DNA of 64,000 nucleotides from positions 8,183,001 through 8,247,000 of the forward strand of contig CM043942.1 of NCBI GenBank assembly GCA_014529385.2, in the 5' to 3' direction. The notes beneath the pieces were generated by a model. That model was not told the DNA's origin. It saw only the letters and a program-made list of their open reading frames with translations, and did not search any database. Of this stretch, positions 34,825-46,969 are shown in pieces (the first letter of the stretch is position 1; the number at the start of each line of letters is the position of its first letter). This DNA comes from Adiantum capillus-veneris. Its lineage: Eukaryota; Streptophyta; Polypodiopsida; Polypodiales; Pteridaceae. The translations under genes and the position numbers were made by a program.

Positions 34825-35622
34825 TTACCCCTGCCGGGACAACCAGGTTCACGCGTCAGCGGCAAGAGGGCTTGCCTTACTCCGTCGACTTTAGTGACGG
34901 CATCATCTTGGATGATGAAGGCAAGAAGGTGATTTTGCGCATGCACGCTCTTTGCTCTCAGGTGTTTAGGCACTACATACTAAACACCTGGAGTGAAGTA
35001 CCAAATGATTTAAAAGACAGAGTCATCAGCATGCTTCATGACAAGTTTCCCGTTCCAACATGGGATGACCGCTTCAATGAAGACATGATGAAGGTTCAAA
35101 TGCGCGAATACTGCAAGCACAAGCGTTCCGAAGTGCAAAAAGCAGTCAAGCATGGGTGGAAAAAACCAGATTGGCTAGCCAAAGAAGATTGGAAGAATGC
35201 GAAAAAAACAGCGCGCGAGAATCCCGACAAGTGGAAGCAACAAAAGGAGGCAACCAGAGCGCGAGTAGAGGCAGGGAGCTCAAACCACTTGGGGAGCGGC
35301 GGGTGGGCATCATTTGAGGTCGATTTTGTAAGTGTTTTCGCATTGCTCTCTATGTTTGATAGTTTAGGGTTTATGGGTTTTTAAATTCTAACATAATGGA
35401 TTCTTTGTATGTTTTGACAGTGGTCGATGACAGGACGTGATCCCACACCGTACGAGCGTGAGTACGTAGGCAGGAAGGGCTTAAATGCCCTTATGGACAT
35501 TCTGAGTTCTAGCGGCGGCATGGTTAGTCTTAGGGTTTATTCTTTTCTATTTGTTGTATTGTTTTATAAATGTCGCTATATGTTTATACTTACAAAATGC
35601 TATCTTGTTGTTTTTTTTTGCA
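34825..35622 (+). pseudogene. Detached fragment of CACTA gene 2
   Basis: Matches gene 2 of CACTA A (about 25424-26083) and B. Coding is open from the PRFTRQRQEGLPYS-type region through VDFSDGIILDDEGKKVILRM, YILNTWSEVPNDLKDRVI, MREYCKHKRSEVQ and HGWKKPDWLAKEDW to NHLGSGGWASFEVDF, where a GTAAGT donor starts an intron; after a TTGACAG acceptor it continues WSMTGRDPTPYEREYVGRKG to ILSSSGGM and the next GT donor. It is thus the least damaged copy of this domain in the window. The fragment ends inside the last intron at TTTTTGCA, fused to GCAAGCTT of G1 LTR sequence. It has no CACTA ends of its own and does not encode a complete protein. Confidence 0.85.
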
Positions 35623-35969
35623 AGCTTCAGGGAAAGCTTGGTGACATCTCCAAAGCCTAGTGCTAAGGTTCTGCACAAGAGAGGAGGATTCTAAAAGCCC
35701 AAAGATAAATTTGACTTTTATCAATGTCTACCCTAATTTAGTAGGTCCTAACTTAGCTGTCTCCAAAGGGATTGTGCAAAGGTCTTGCACCCGAGTCGGT
35801 AAATTCAAAGGTAAGGCTAGGGATTTTAATTAAGGCTAGGGGAAATTGAAAGTTTAAGGTTAAATCATCCCGTACTTAATTACTAAGTTGACCATTGACC
35901 TTCTCTTCCAAGTTTGGCTAGGCCACTTGTCCAAAGTAGCTCGCACTTGCTTTGTGGGAGTTAGGGTAT

Positions 35970-36012
<43 letters not shown>

Positions 36013-37080
36013 GAGTGCACATTGTGGCCAAGCAACCTCTCTCTCACTCCTTCTCTCATGGGAGCTTAAGAGATAGTCTCCATGCTCGAGAACGTTGGCT
36101 ATGGATGCAAATCTCACCAAGTGAAAGTTTTATCTTCTTCTTCATCATCTCCTACTACTCTATTATGCTAAGTTATGTCAAGAGCTTACCGATGGAGTAA
36201 GCGTATATAGGGTACAATTCTCTTGAATTTCTTGAAAAATAATTCTTTTCATCCTCATCTATCTCTTTCCACGTAGTTCGTTTCTTTCTCTTAGGGTGTT
36301 TAGGGCTTGGGAAGGAGGGTTGCACCATGGAATCTTGAAGTACACCATCTTCTTGATTAAGGAAAGGCTCCACAAGAGCATAAGTATGTATTGTAACCAA
36401 GCTCTCTTTTGAGAGAATTATAATACAAGTCCTTTTGGAGGGGGGACCAGCTCCAAGCATATCCGACCCATATCCGGTCCTCGTCAATTTCTCAGTCTTA
36501 ATTTTGTAATTCTCTTCAATTTTACATACATGATTAAATGTTCTAATGTGTGTGAAAGTGCAATAAAATCAACCCGGCGCAACTTCTATGTCTCCTCTGT
36601 GAAATTCTCTCAAGGAAAATTACACCTATTAATTAATTATGTTGTAAATCTAAGAAATAGATAGATTCTCTCATATTGGTATCAGAGCCTAGGTTTCTCT
36701 TTTATTACCTAAGAAGAGAGGTCCTTGAGCATTCTATGAAAGTTGAAGTTGTTCATTGCAATAGAATAAGTGGGATTGGGATTTATTATTTCAGTTGGCA
36801 TGCCCACTTGCAGGGTACGGAGAACACCATCGGGAACTATGGTCTTAATAATGGAGTCTCTTTAAACTTGGCAACGGCTTAACCATAATTGAGTTATCAA
36901 CCACTCGATAGGAGTAAGTGCTAGCTTAGCACTGTTAAACTCACTCCACTACTCCTTGCAATTAACAATATTCTAAATCACGGGTGTAGTTAGTTGAGTT
37001 CTAATTTTCAAGGGATAAGAGGAGTTGTAACCAAAGCTTTAGAGGTGCCAAGATAAAGAGGTATAATACACATTCAAGGA
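35622..37080 (+). repeat. Duplicated block A' (partial G1 LTR plus leader)
   Basis: A near-identical copy of 28538-30027: the last two thirds of the G1 5' LTR with its CA run (35971-36007), the primer-binding site TGGTATCAGAGC (36677-36688) and the G1 leader up to ACACATTCAAGGA. It starts in mid-LTR at GCAAGCTTCAGGG, directly after the CACTA fragment, and ends by joining block B'. Confidence 0.92.
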
Positions 37081-38385
<1,305 letters not shown>

Positions 38386-39851
38386 ATCACATGGCCGTCT
38401 CAAAATCCTATCCTTCCTAGTTGCAACCTATTGATAAACTAACATCTTCCTTCCTACGAGTCCCACAAGAAGGCTAATTTGATCAGCATCCTAAAGGCAC
38501 CATTTCATGCATATCCCCCTCCTTGTCACGTGACTCCACCAAAGGCCGAGGGGAGTCATGGAGTGTAAAGATCTCTCCTCATTGCTCGCTGCAGATGGGT
38601 GACGCATCCTTTGCTTTGGTTATGTCTTCTCTGATCTCGCCATGTCCAACAACCAACCCTATCTGTAGGTACATTAACCCCCTTCTCTTTCTCTCTTTCT
38701 CCCCCGACGACTACTTATAGCGGTGGGCATTGAAGAAGCTCTTCCGTGCCTGATGCCATACTCTCTGCAACAACACCCGTCGCAATGCCTCCTTGAGCAT
38801 TGACAACGATGATGTTGCTGATTTTTTTTCTTTTTTTTACAGTTTTTGTACTTCACTTCATTTTAAATTGTACCCCGGCATTGGATTAGATTCACATGGA
38901 TTGTATCACTTTAGATCTTATAGGTAATTTTGACCTTTTGACGACTAAAGACTTTACTTCATCTTATTTTGTACCCAGATATTGTATTAGATCCATAAGG
39001 ATTATATCAGTTTGGTTCCCTAGGCCATTGGAAGAAGGATAATACAACATTTCATTTCATTTCTCTCTCTCCCTTTCCCCCTTCCACTACGACTCCCTAT
39101 AGAGGCGGACATTCACAAAGCTTTTCAGCGATCGCTATAATACTTTCTTGCACGACGCTAGACATCCACGTGCATAGATAATGATGACGCTTTTTGTCTT
39201 ACATTTTTAGGGTTTTATTCTTTTTATTTCAGTCTTTCACTTTACTTTATTTTATTTTTATACCCAAATTTTGTATTAGATCCACCTAGCTTGTATGTTA
39301 TAGTGCAGACACATAATACACAATGCTACCCATGAATGAGTATATGTATACATAAGAAATTCTTAGAAATAAGATCACAGAATTGATGTAGATAACATAC
39401 AATGTAAATTTTACATTATATTATAATACAATAAGGGAATATTACATAACAATAATTCATTTTTTGGTTATATTATGTGTTTTATAGATGAAAATAGTAA
39501 TTGTATATCATAATTATATTATATAAATATAACATATCAACATATTAATTAATACAATAAATGACAAAAGATTAAATCCTAATAAGGAGATAAAAAATAT
39601 ATTTGTAATACCTTTATCGTGTATATTATATAAAGAATAACAATAGAGGTTATATTATAGTTAACACTTAATAAAGAAACTATTATTGTCATTGCATATA
39701 AAGATCTTAATTAACAATTATCAAAAGTTGCACAGAATTATAGTTATAGTAATAGTCTATGCTATTAAGTCAAACCGCAAAGTTTTTCTTCTCGCTAAGT
39801 TGTCTCACATTTCAGTTTCACCAAGGTTATGGATAACTTTTTATTTGTGTT
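38386..39851. other. No gene seen; AT-rich
   Basis: Two similar stretches (about 38855-38925 and 38960-39030, TTGTATTAGATCCACA-type wording with ATTATATCA) suggest an old local duplication; a third trace is near 39240-39290. The rest is very AT-rich with no coding signal. Ends at the G2 5' LTR. Confidence 0.45.
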
Positions 39852-40579
39852 TGTCAATATAACTAATATCTAATTCTCCTAAATGATTTTCTCATGTTAA
39901 ACTAATCATTTAATATGGGGAAGTGCCAAGGGAGAAAAAGCTAGAATATTGGTTAAGCTGGCAGACCGGCCACAATACGGATCCAAAGGGGGGGGCATCT
40001 GCAAAACGGCAAGTGCAACAATGGGCTTTAAAGACCCTAAGGTTCAACCCCATTAAGACTTCCAAAATGCTAAGGTTCCAAAATTCAAAGGTTGTGTTTA
40101 ATGGTCAAAGCTTAGTAAAAATTGGATGCTTTGTGTGTGTACCAAAAGTCTTCATGAATCCTACAAAGCGAGGGGTGAGCCTTGAAAGTAAGGAATGAGA
40201 GAGAAACACACAGACACACTCACAAGCCTCCTTTACACAAAGGGAATGAGGGACACATGTCACCTCCCTAGCCCAGATGCCCACAAGGTGTACTCAAATC
40301 CTATTGGATGGCCATGGAGGTGGACCAATGAGAATTAGGCTAGAGTAAGTCTAGTTTAATTAATTTAAAAACACTTAATAAAAGAACCAATAAGAATTAA
40401 GCTCTCTAGAAGACTATTGGACAGTCTCCCAAGGGGTCCAATGAGCATTCAACAGTCCAATGGCTTGCCTGATTCCTATTGGCCAGGGGACAAAGGGGTC
40501 CAATGGAGTTTAGTTGCATTGATTAATTACCTAAATCTCTCACAAAAGGGGACAGGGGGACACATCACTACAAGAGGTA

Positions 40580-40690
40580 CTTCACATTAGCGACGCTCGC
40601 AGTGCGACGCTCCAAAGTGAAAATCCACAGCATCGCTATGTGAGTCACTATTCTCTTTGTTACATAACGACTCTCATAGCGACGCTGACA
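40580..40690 (+). promoter_or_regulatory. Left subterminal repeats of CACTA B
   Basis: GCGACGCTC, TGCGACGCTC and TAGCGACGCTG words in the first 120 bases, matching those of element A. Confidence 0.7.
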
Positions 40691-40779
40691 AGGGTAAAAA
40701 ATAAACCGAGAGCGCCCGAAAACTCAGATCTCAGATCTAAGTTTTTGGCGCTCAAGCAAAGAGGTAACCCGCGCTCTCC

Positions 40780-40796
40780 TTCTCTCTCTCTCTTTC

Positions 40797-40828
<32 letters not shown>

Positions 40829-40914
40829 ACACACGAGGAGAGCAAGGAGAGCCATGTATGCTCCTTCCCTCTCCTCTCTCTCATGTTCCCTTCCCCTCTT
40901 TCTCTCTCTCTCCC

Positions 40915-40956
<42 letters not shown>

Positions 40957-40966
40957 TTGTGTCTTT

Positions 40967-41007
<41 letters not shown>

Positions 41008-41045
41008 TAAAGAGAGAGAATGAGAGAGAGATAGATATAAAACAA

Positions 41046-41091
<46 letters not shown>

Positions 41092-41114
41092 AAACAAAGA
41101 GAAAGAGAAAGAGG

Positions 41115-41155
<41 letters not shown>

Positions 41156-41225
41156 AAAAACCAAAGAGAGAGAGGGGGGGAGAAGACGAAAGAGAGATGT
41201 AAGGAGAGAAAACAAAGAGAGAGAG
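40780..41225. repeat. Compound microsatellite cluster in CACTA B
   Basis: CT, C, CA, CT, CA and GA runs in series, in the same order as the cluster of element A but with different lengths, including a C run of about 16 at 40799-40814. Confidence 0.9.
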
Positions 41226-41530
41226 ATTAGGTTAAGATTTCAATTAGATTAGGTTAGATTACATTTAGATTTATGTTTATGTTGAGTTTAAGATTATGTT
41301 AGATTTAAATTTACATTACATTAAGATTAGGTTAGATTTAAAATTAGGGTAGTATTAAAGATTAGCTAGCTATATTAGGTTTAAGCTAAATTACATTTAG
41401 GTTTAGGATTTAAGATTGGATTAGATTTAGGTTTATGTTGAGTTTAATATTAAATTAGATTTAGATTTAAGATTAAGACAAGATTTAAGATTAACTAGAA
41501 TAAATTTAGATTTAAGTTAGATTTTAATGC
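41226..41530. repeat. C-poor TTAGATT minisatellite
   Basis: About 300 bases of degenerate repeats of TTAGATT/TTAGGTT/AAGATTA, with almost no C on the + strand. Element A has no counterpart at this place. Confidence 0.75.
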
Positions 41531-42115
41531 ATGTCAATGAAGGCGCGCTTTGCTTAAAGAGCAAACACTAGTCACACAACAATATGTATATTCCTATCAG
41601 AATCTGACACCTATTAACTTACACACTTACCATATTCAATTAGACGCAAATCACCACATGTTCAATTAGGTTAAATTTAAGATTAGATTTTGGATTGAGT
41701 TTTTATATTAGAGTCTACCTTCGGGATTACGGTAAAAAAATTAGAGTTAGACAAACGGTGATCCCTCTCTTCCTCTCTACGGATGCGCCCTTAAGTTGGA
41801 AAGCTTTCAACGGCATGATACTCAAATTGGAGGCCAACATGTAATGTGCTAAGTAATCCCTCAAACAAAAATCTACTGTGAAGAGATGTTAAGATGCTGT
41901 GATTTGTTACAGCTAGAGAAGAGGTAAAGGGGTTTTGTCCACTCCATGCACTATCATGTAGACATGGGTGTGTAGATTTCTTGTACCCACAAATATAGGC
42001 ATTGACCGATAAAGACAAGATTATAACCCGGTGGTTCTGATCTCCGTGCACCTCTAGACCGAGGTGTGTGGGGATTGGACATGACTAGAGAATGTGAGGT
42101 AGTTTACACTGTGAA

Positions 42116-42118
<3 letters not shown>

Positions 42119-42163
<45 letters not shown>
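42119..42163. repeat. (GA)22 microsatellite
   Basis: Uninterrupted GA run upstream of the Tnp2 fragment of CACTA B. Confidence 0.95.
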
Positions 42164-42166
<3 letters not shown>

Positions 42167-42309
42167 AAGACAGAGCATGCCAATAGAATATTAAATTTAT
42201 GTCCAGGTTATAAAGTTTTTACCTTCATTATGAGTAGTGACAAGGATGTGGGGTAGTCCAACCGAAACACCTATCTCTCAACAAGGATCTTATGTCCTTG
42301 TAATCAATG

Positions 42310-43440
42310 CAAGCATGCTGTGCGACGGACAAGACGCGTTTCTTTGCAGCGCGTTCACAAATTTGGCAAGTTTGATCCATCTATTATAGATCGAGTTGTT
42401 GCCAATTATAACTCGTCGAACTCTGACGTTGGCCAACAGGAAGCAATCTTGCAACCCAATAGACGTGTTTGTAGGCACTTTGGTCAAGCAGCATACTTGA
42501 GGCCACAAGATGTACCCTCTGACAGCTCAAAGGATGATCATGCAGATCACATTCCCAATTAGGCAATGTTTGAGCCCGAGATCAATGAAATGATTGAGAC
42601 GATCATGGATTCAGAAAGGCTTCTCTATGATGATATGAAAAGTGAAGCCGATATGCCATTGTATGATGGAGCACGTGTGTCTAGATTGAAGGCGCTCCTG
42701 GTTCTTCTCAACATGTAGGCAAAGTTTGGATGGAGTGACACTAGCGTCACAGTGCTTTTCAGGTGATCTATTACAATTTGTTTACCTTAATAAAAAACTC
42801 TAGATGTATAATGATCTGATAGATTACTTACACACAAGTGTACCGCATTTTTTTCGCTGTGTAGATTGCTCAAAGAGCACATACTGCCAGCTGATAATGT
42901 GATGCCAGATTCTAGGGAGGAAGCAAGAAAGATCTTGCAAAACTTGGTGATGGATTACAATTCAATCTATACTTGTCCTAACGACTGCGTATTCTTTTCA
43001 GAGGGGAATACATAGACATGGAGAAGTGTCCGAAATGTGATTCCGAGAGATATCGAGTAGATCTCCATGCAACAAAAATTCCACAAAAGGTTTTGTGACA
43101 TTTTCCTCTGCTTCCTCAAATCAAGCATTTCTTCGAATGTAAGTCCATGGCCGCCCTAGCATCATGGCACGAGGAGAATAAATCTTCGGAGTGTGCTACA
43201 AATTCCTGCAGATTGCACAACCTAAAAACATATAGACGAAACATGGCTGGATTTTGCCAGGGAAGCTCGAAATTTGCACCTAGGCCTGGCTATGGATGGT
43301 GTAAATCCATTTGGTCAAAAATCAACATCTTACAGTGTATGGCCCATTGTCATCGTCAACTACAACATTCCCCTGTGGTTGACTACCAAGAAGGGGCACT
43401 TGTGGCTAAGCTTGATTGTGCCGAGGCGGTATAAAGTGAA
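42310..43440 (+). pseudogene. CACTA transposase Tnp2, N-terminal half
   Basis: N-terminal half of the Tnp2 transposase, which acts on the element ends. Visible in order: a region ending AMFEPEINEMIETIMDSE, YDDMKSEADMPLYDG, SRLKALLVLLNM-stop-AKFGWSD (stop where family members have K/L), an intron at about 42762-42865, then LKEHILPADNVMPDS-like wording, YNSIYTCPNDCVFF with a stop and frameshift, EKCPKCDSERYRVD, HFPLLPQIKHFFE, and finally NLHLGLAMDGVNPFGQKSTS with YSVWPIVIVNYNIP. Coding identity ends near 43440 and the sequence passes directly to the pyrimidine tract before gene 2, so the whole C-terminal half was deleted. Confidence 0.82.
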
Positions 43441-43538
43441 GAATATGGACGTACACGAGAGACGTAGAATATGGAAGATACGTAGAATCCACACGAGAGA
43501 GAAATTCACAAGAACTTCACAGGAATCTCTCTACATGG

Positions 43539-43540
<2 letters not shown>

Positions 43541-43618
<78 letters not shown>

Positions 43619-43624
43619 TGTGTG
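43541..43624. repeat. (CT)30-(TG)12 microsatellite upstream of CACTA B gene 2
   Basis: CT run passing directly into TG. It sits about 65 bases before the gene 2 start, equivalent to 24783-24878 in element A. Confidence 0.95.
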
Positions 43625-43689
43625 TACTTGTCCATGTTTTCTTCTCCTTTCAATATTAAGATTAAATGTTCATGTGTTTAATGCAGGTT

Positions 43690-44999
43690 TGGATGATGAT
43701 GAGTTTCTTTCTTCTTTGTCACCCCGGTAGAGGCAGTGGTACAAGGATCATCATCGCTCTGGAGCACCATCACATCGTTCTAATCCTTCAATGTCTCCAG
43801 CATTCAGCGTGCTTCGAAGCTTCGGTATCAAACGAGACGATCTTCACACTCATCTAGGCACCGACACTCTAGTGGTGGCAACGGCGGTTGTTGTGGGGAT
43901 GCCGCCGCTGATGCCTTGACACTGTCTCTTGTTCATCAAGGCTCTTTACCTTCCCCTTATTTTCCCACCCCCACACTAGCCATGGCATTGCCATCTACGA
44001 CAGGTTCTGTGCGGCTATCGGCCGTTCCTGGCTACACACCAATACCTACTCCTCCGGGAGTCACCCCAGTCGACACTCCTTGCTTGAGGACCCAGACTCC
44101 AGTGGAGATACCTGACGTCCGTACCCCCATCGACATGCCGCTAGAGACCCCTGTCGGGACACCCAGGTTCACGCATCACAAGCGAGAGGGCTTGCCTAAC
44201 TCCGTCGACTTCAGCGGCGGCATCATCTTAGATGATGAAGGCAAGAAGGTTATCTTGCGCATGCGCGGTCTTTGCTCTCAGGTGTTTAGACACTACATAC
44301 TAAACACTTGGAGTGAAGTACCAAGTGAATTAAAAGACAGAGTCATCCGCATACTACATGACGAGTTTTCCGTGTCAACACGGGATGAGCGCTTCAATGA
44401 AGACCTTATGAAGGTTCGAATGCGCGAATACTGCAAGCACAAGTGTTCTAAAGTACCAAAAGCAATAAAGCATGGGTGGAACATACCAGATTGATTGGCC
44501 AAAGAAGATTGAAAGAATGCGAAGCAAGCAGCATGCGAGAATCTTGACAAGTGGAAGCAACAAAACGAGGTAGCCAAAGCGCGAGTAGAGGCAAGGCGCT
44601 CGCACCACTTGGGGAGAGCCAAGTGGATATCATTTGAGGCCAATTTTGTAAGTGTTTTCACATTGCTCTTTAGGTTTGGTAGTTACATCTATTTGTACTT
44701 TTAAATTCTAACATAATGGATTCTTTGTATGTTTTGAACAGTGATCGATGACAGGACGTAACCCCACACTGTACGAGCGCGAGTACGCGGGCAGGAAGGG
44801 CTTAAATGCCCTGATAGACATTCTGAGTTCTCGCGGCGGCATGGTTAGTATTAGGGTTTAATCTTTTCTATTTGTTGTATTGTTTTGTAAATTATATGTT
44901 TATACTTACAGAAAGCTGTCTTATTGTTTATTTTTGAAGAATCCGACACATACACCGCTTGGATGTGATAAGACGTCTGATTAGATGACGTCAGTCTAG
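43690..44999 (+). pseudogene. CACTA B gene 2 (transposase_24/TnpA-like)
   Basis: Homologue of gene 2 of element A. The start reads LDDDEFLSSLSPR after a TGCAG acceptor (the ATG of element A is TTG here, ATG following two codons later); a stop follows soon after. The Pro/Thr repeat (TPVDTP, TPVEIPDVRTPIDMP) and domain (VDFSGGIILDDEGKKVIL, RHYILNTWSEVPSELKDRVI, MREYCKHKCSKV) are clear, with a TGG-to-TGA stop at about 44493 (HGWNIPD-stop-LAKED). The downstream exons are recognisable (MTGRNPTLYERE near 44748; last exon from about 44941). It shows more damage at conserved positions than the detached fragment at 34825-35622. Confidence 0.8.
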
Positions 45000-45414
45000 C
45001 CGTAGCTAGATATCATTAGTTTCCTTTTGTCATAGCATATGTATCATGAGATGACGTGTATACGTCTATTTGTAACTATTGAAAAACCATGTATATTTTC
45101 TCAATAATGACAATGGTGTTGTAACTATTACATTTGCAAAGCTTAACAATCAAGTCATTTTACCTATGATGTCTACAATTGTCATTGATTTACTTTTGTC
45201 AATTTTGTATCTTTATTCTACAAACAATACTATGGATGCTGGAGTTAATGGTTATATTGTATTGTGGGTGACTACTTTGGGTTTATACCTAAGCTTGCAC
45301 TTTCTTTCAAAGGTGACTCTGAGCTTATCTTGAATTCATTTAGGTTTACTCTATCATTGAAACATTCAATATGGTTGATGGGTTGAATGCCCTGCCACCA
45401 AAAAATTTTACTCT

Positions 45415-45602
45415 CGGGCGTCGCTATAAGTGTCACTATATAAGGCTCTGCTATGTCGCTATAAGCGTCGCTATAGGTAGCATGTAAGCGTCGCTATATA
45501 GCAACAATTATAGCGATGCATATAGTGATGGTTGTAGCGACGCTCATAGTGATGTTCCTTTATCGACGCTATAAGCGACGGTCTTAGCGACGTCGGGAGT
45601 AT
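45415..45602 (+). promoter_or_regulatory. Right subterminal repeats of CACTA B
   Basis: About ten copies of CGTCGCTATA or TAGCGACG in both orientations, interleaved as inverted pairs, in 190 bases before the right terminus. Confidence 0.75.
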
Positions 45603-45837
45603 AAAAACCCAATGTATTTCCGTCGCTAAAAACGTCACAAGTGCACACAACCTCTTGTAGTGCATGTCACAAGACAATCACTTATGCTCCTTAAATCCTA
45701 TTGGCTAAGCCTGGAGAGGTCCAATGGGGTATCAGCAAGAGGAAATAGCATGAGGGGTTGACCAAGAGAGAGAGGGGGATGATTTTCTCAAGTCATTATC
45801 CACACACACCCACACTAACTCATGTGTGAAGCAAGAA

Positions 45838-45872
<35 letters not shown>

Positions 45873-46554
45873 CTTCTCAAGCTTTAATGGAAAGCTTATC
45901 ACCCACTCCAAGCTTGTGAGAAGGGAAGCCTACACCAACAACTCTTGGCTTTGGGATGCAAATCCAACCTAGAGCCAAGCTTTAATGCATGCTCATCTCC
46001 TCTGCCATGCTAATTACTAAGCTATGCTATGCTAATATGAGTGATTATGTGAGGAGATGTACATCTTTCTCGTAAGACTACTCCTTCTTCCTCTCAATAT
46101 ACTCTCATACCCCGCTAGCTCTCACCATCTTCGAAGGTGTGTGAGGTCTTGGGTCTGAGACCATGAAGGAATTGATGTTGTGGTTTATATGTTGTGGTTT
46201 ATAAGTTTTTTGCTTAGTGCTTGAAGTTTCCGTCTTCATTGCACTAGCTAGTATTGAAGGAACACAAAGAATTGTATTGTAAAATGTCTCTCTTGATGGG
46301 AGAAACCATAATACAAATCCTTTTGGAGGGGGGACCGGCTCCATGTAAATCTGGTCCTCAATTGTTTTCAATAGCTTAATTTCTCTCTCTTTTGGAGTAT
46401 TATTCATGCTATCTAACTAGGTGTTATACTTTTTGTTGCTCTCTCCACCCAAGCACTCTTGTTATTCTCATTAGGAATCTATTATTATGAAATGCTCACT
46501 ATGTTCATGCTAGTTCCCGCTACACACAAGTCATTAGGCCATTAAATGTTACAT

Positions 46555-46566
46555 TGGTATCAGAGC
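46555..46566 (+). other. G2 primer-binding site (initiator tRNA-Met)
   Basis: TGGTATCAGAGC one base after the G2 5' LTR end. Confidence 0.93.
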
Positions 46567-46969
46567 ACAAGGTTTCTCTTTTCTTGCTCAAGAATGGAGG
46601 TCCTCAAGCTAGCTATAAATGGTTGTTATTATTAATTGCAAATGAATAAGTAGAATAGGGATTTTTCACCCTTGCAGTGCGGTTGCCTTGGTGCAGATAA
46701 CGGGGCATCACCGTCGAGAGCTATGGTCTTAATAGTGGAGTCCTACGGGGCTTGCCTACGGTTTAACCACTATTGAGCTATTAGAAGCTTGACAGGAGCC
46801 TGTGCTGTTTTGGTGTTGAAAGACCCTTTCTTCTATTCCTTGCAATTAATGGTATTTGAACCAGGGGTACAGTAGCTTGAGTGCTTTTCTAAAGAGGTAA
46901 AGAGGAGTAGCAACTAGGGCTTGAAGTGCCAAAGTACACCTAAAAAGCTTACACCTAAAAGTTGTTAGA

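Larger units (their letters stand above)
40566..45662 (+). mobile_element. CACTA (En/Spm) transposon B, 5097 bp
   Basis: Begins CACTACAAGAGGTAC and ends CCTCTTGTAGTG, with CAT on both sides (40563-40565 and 45663-45665), a 3-bp target duplication. The uninterrupted LTR at 53470 reads CACATGTCAGAAG, confirming that the joined site CACAT-GTCACAAG is the original. It carries subterminal TAGCGACG arrays, the N-terminal half of Tnp2 (42310-43440) and a complete-length but damaged gene 2 (43690-44999). It lacks the C-terminal half of Tnp2 that element A retains. Confidence 0.95.
39852..46553 (+). repeat. Gypsy G2 5' LTR, split by CACTA element B
   Basis: Starts TGTCAATATAACTAATATC and ends CATTAAATGTTACA one base before the primer-binding site. 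Removing CACTA B (40566-45662) and one copy of its CAT duplication leaves about 1602 bases, matching the 1613-bp solo LTR at 4381-5993 in length and order. It carries several CAATGAG/CCAATAG words. Confidence 0.92.
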
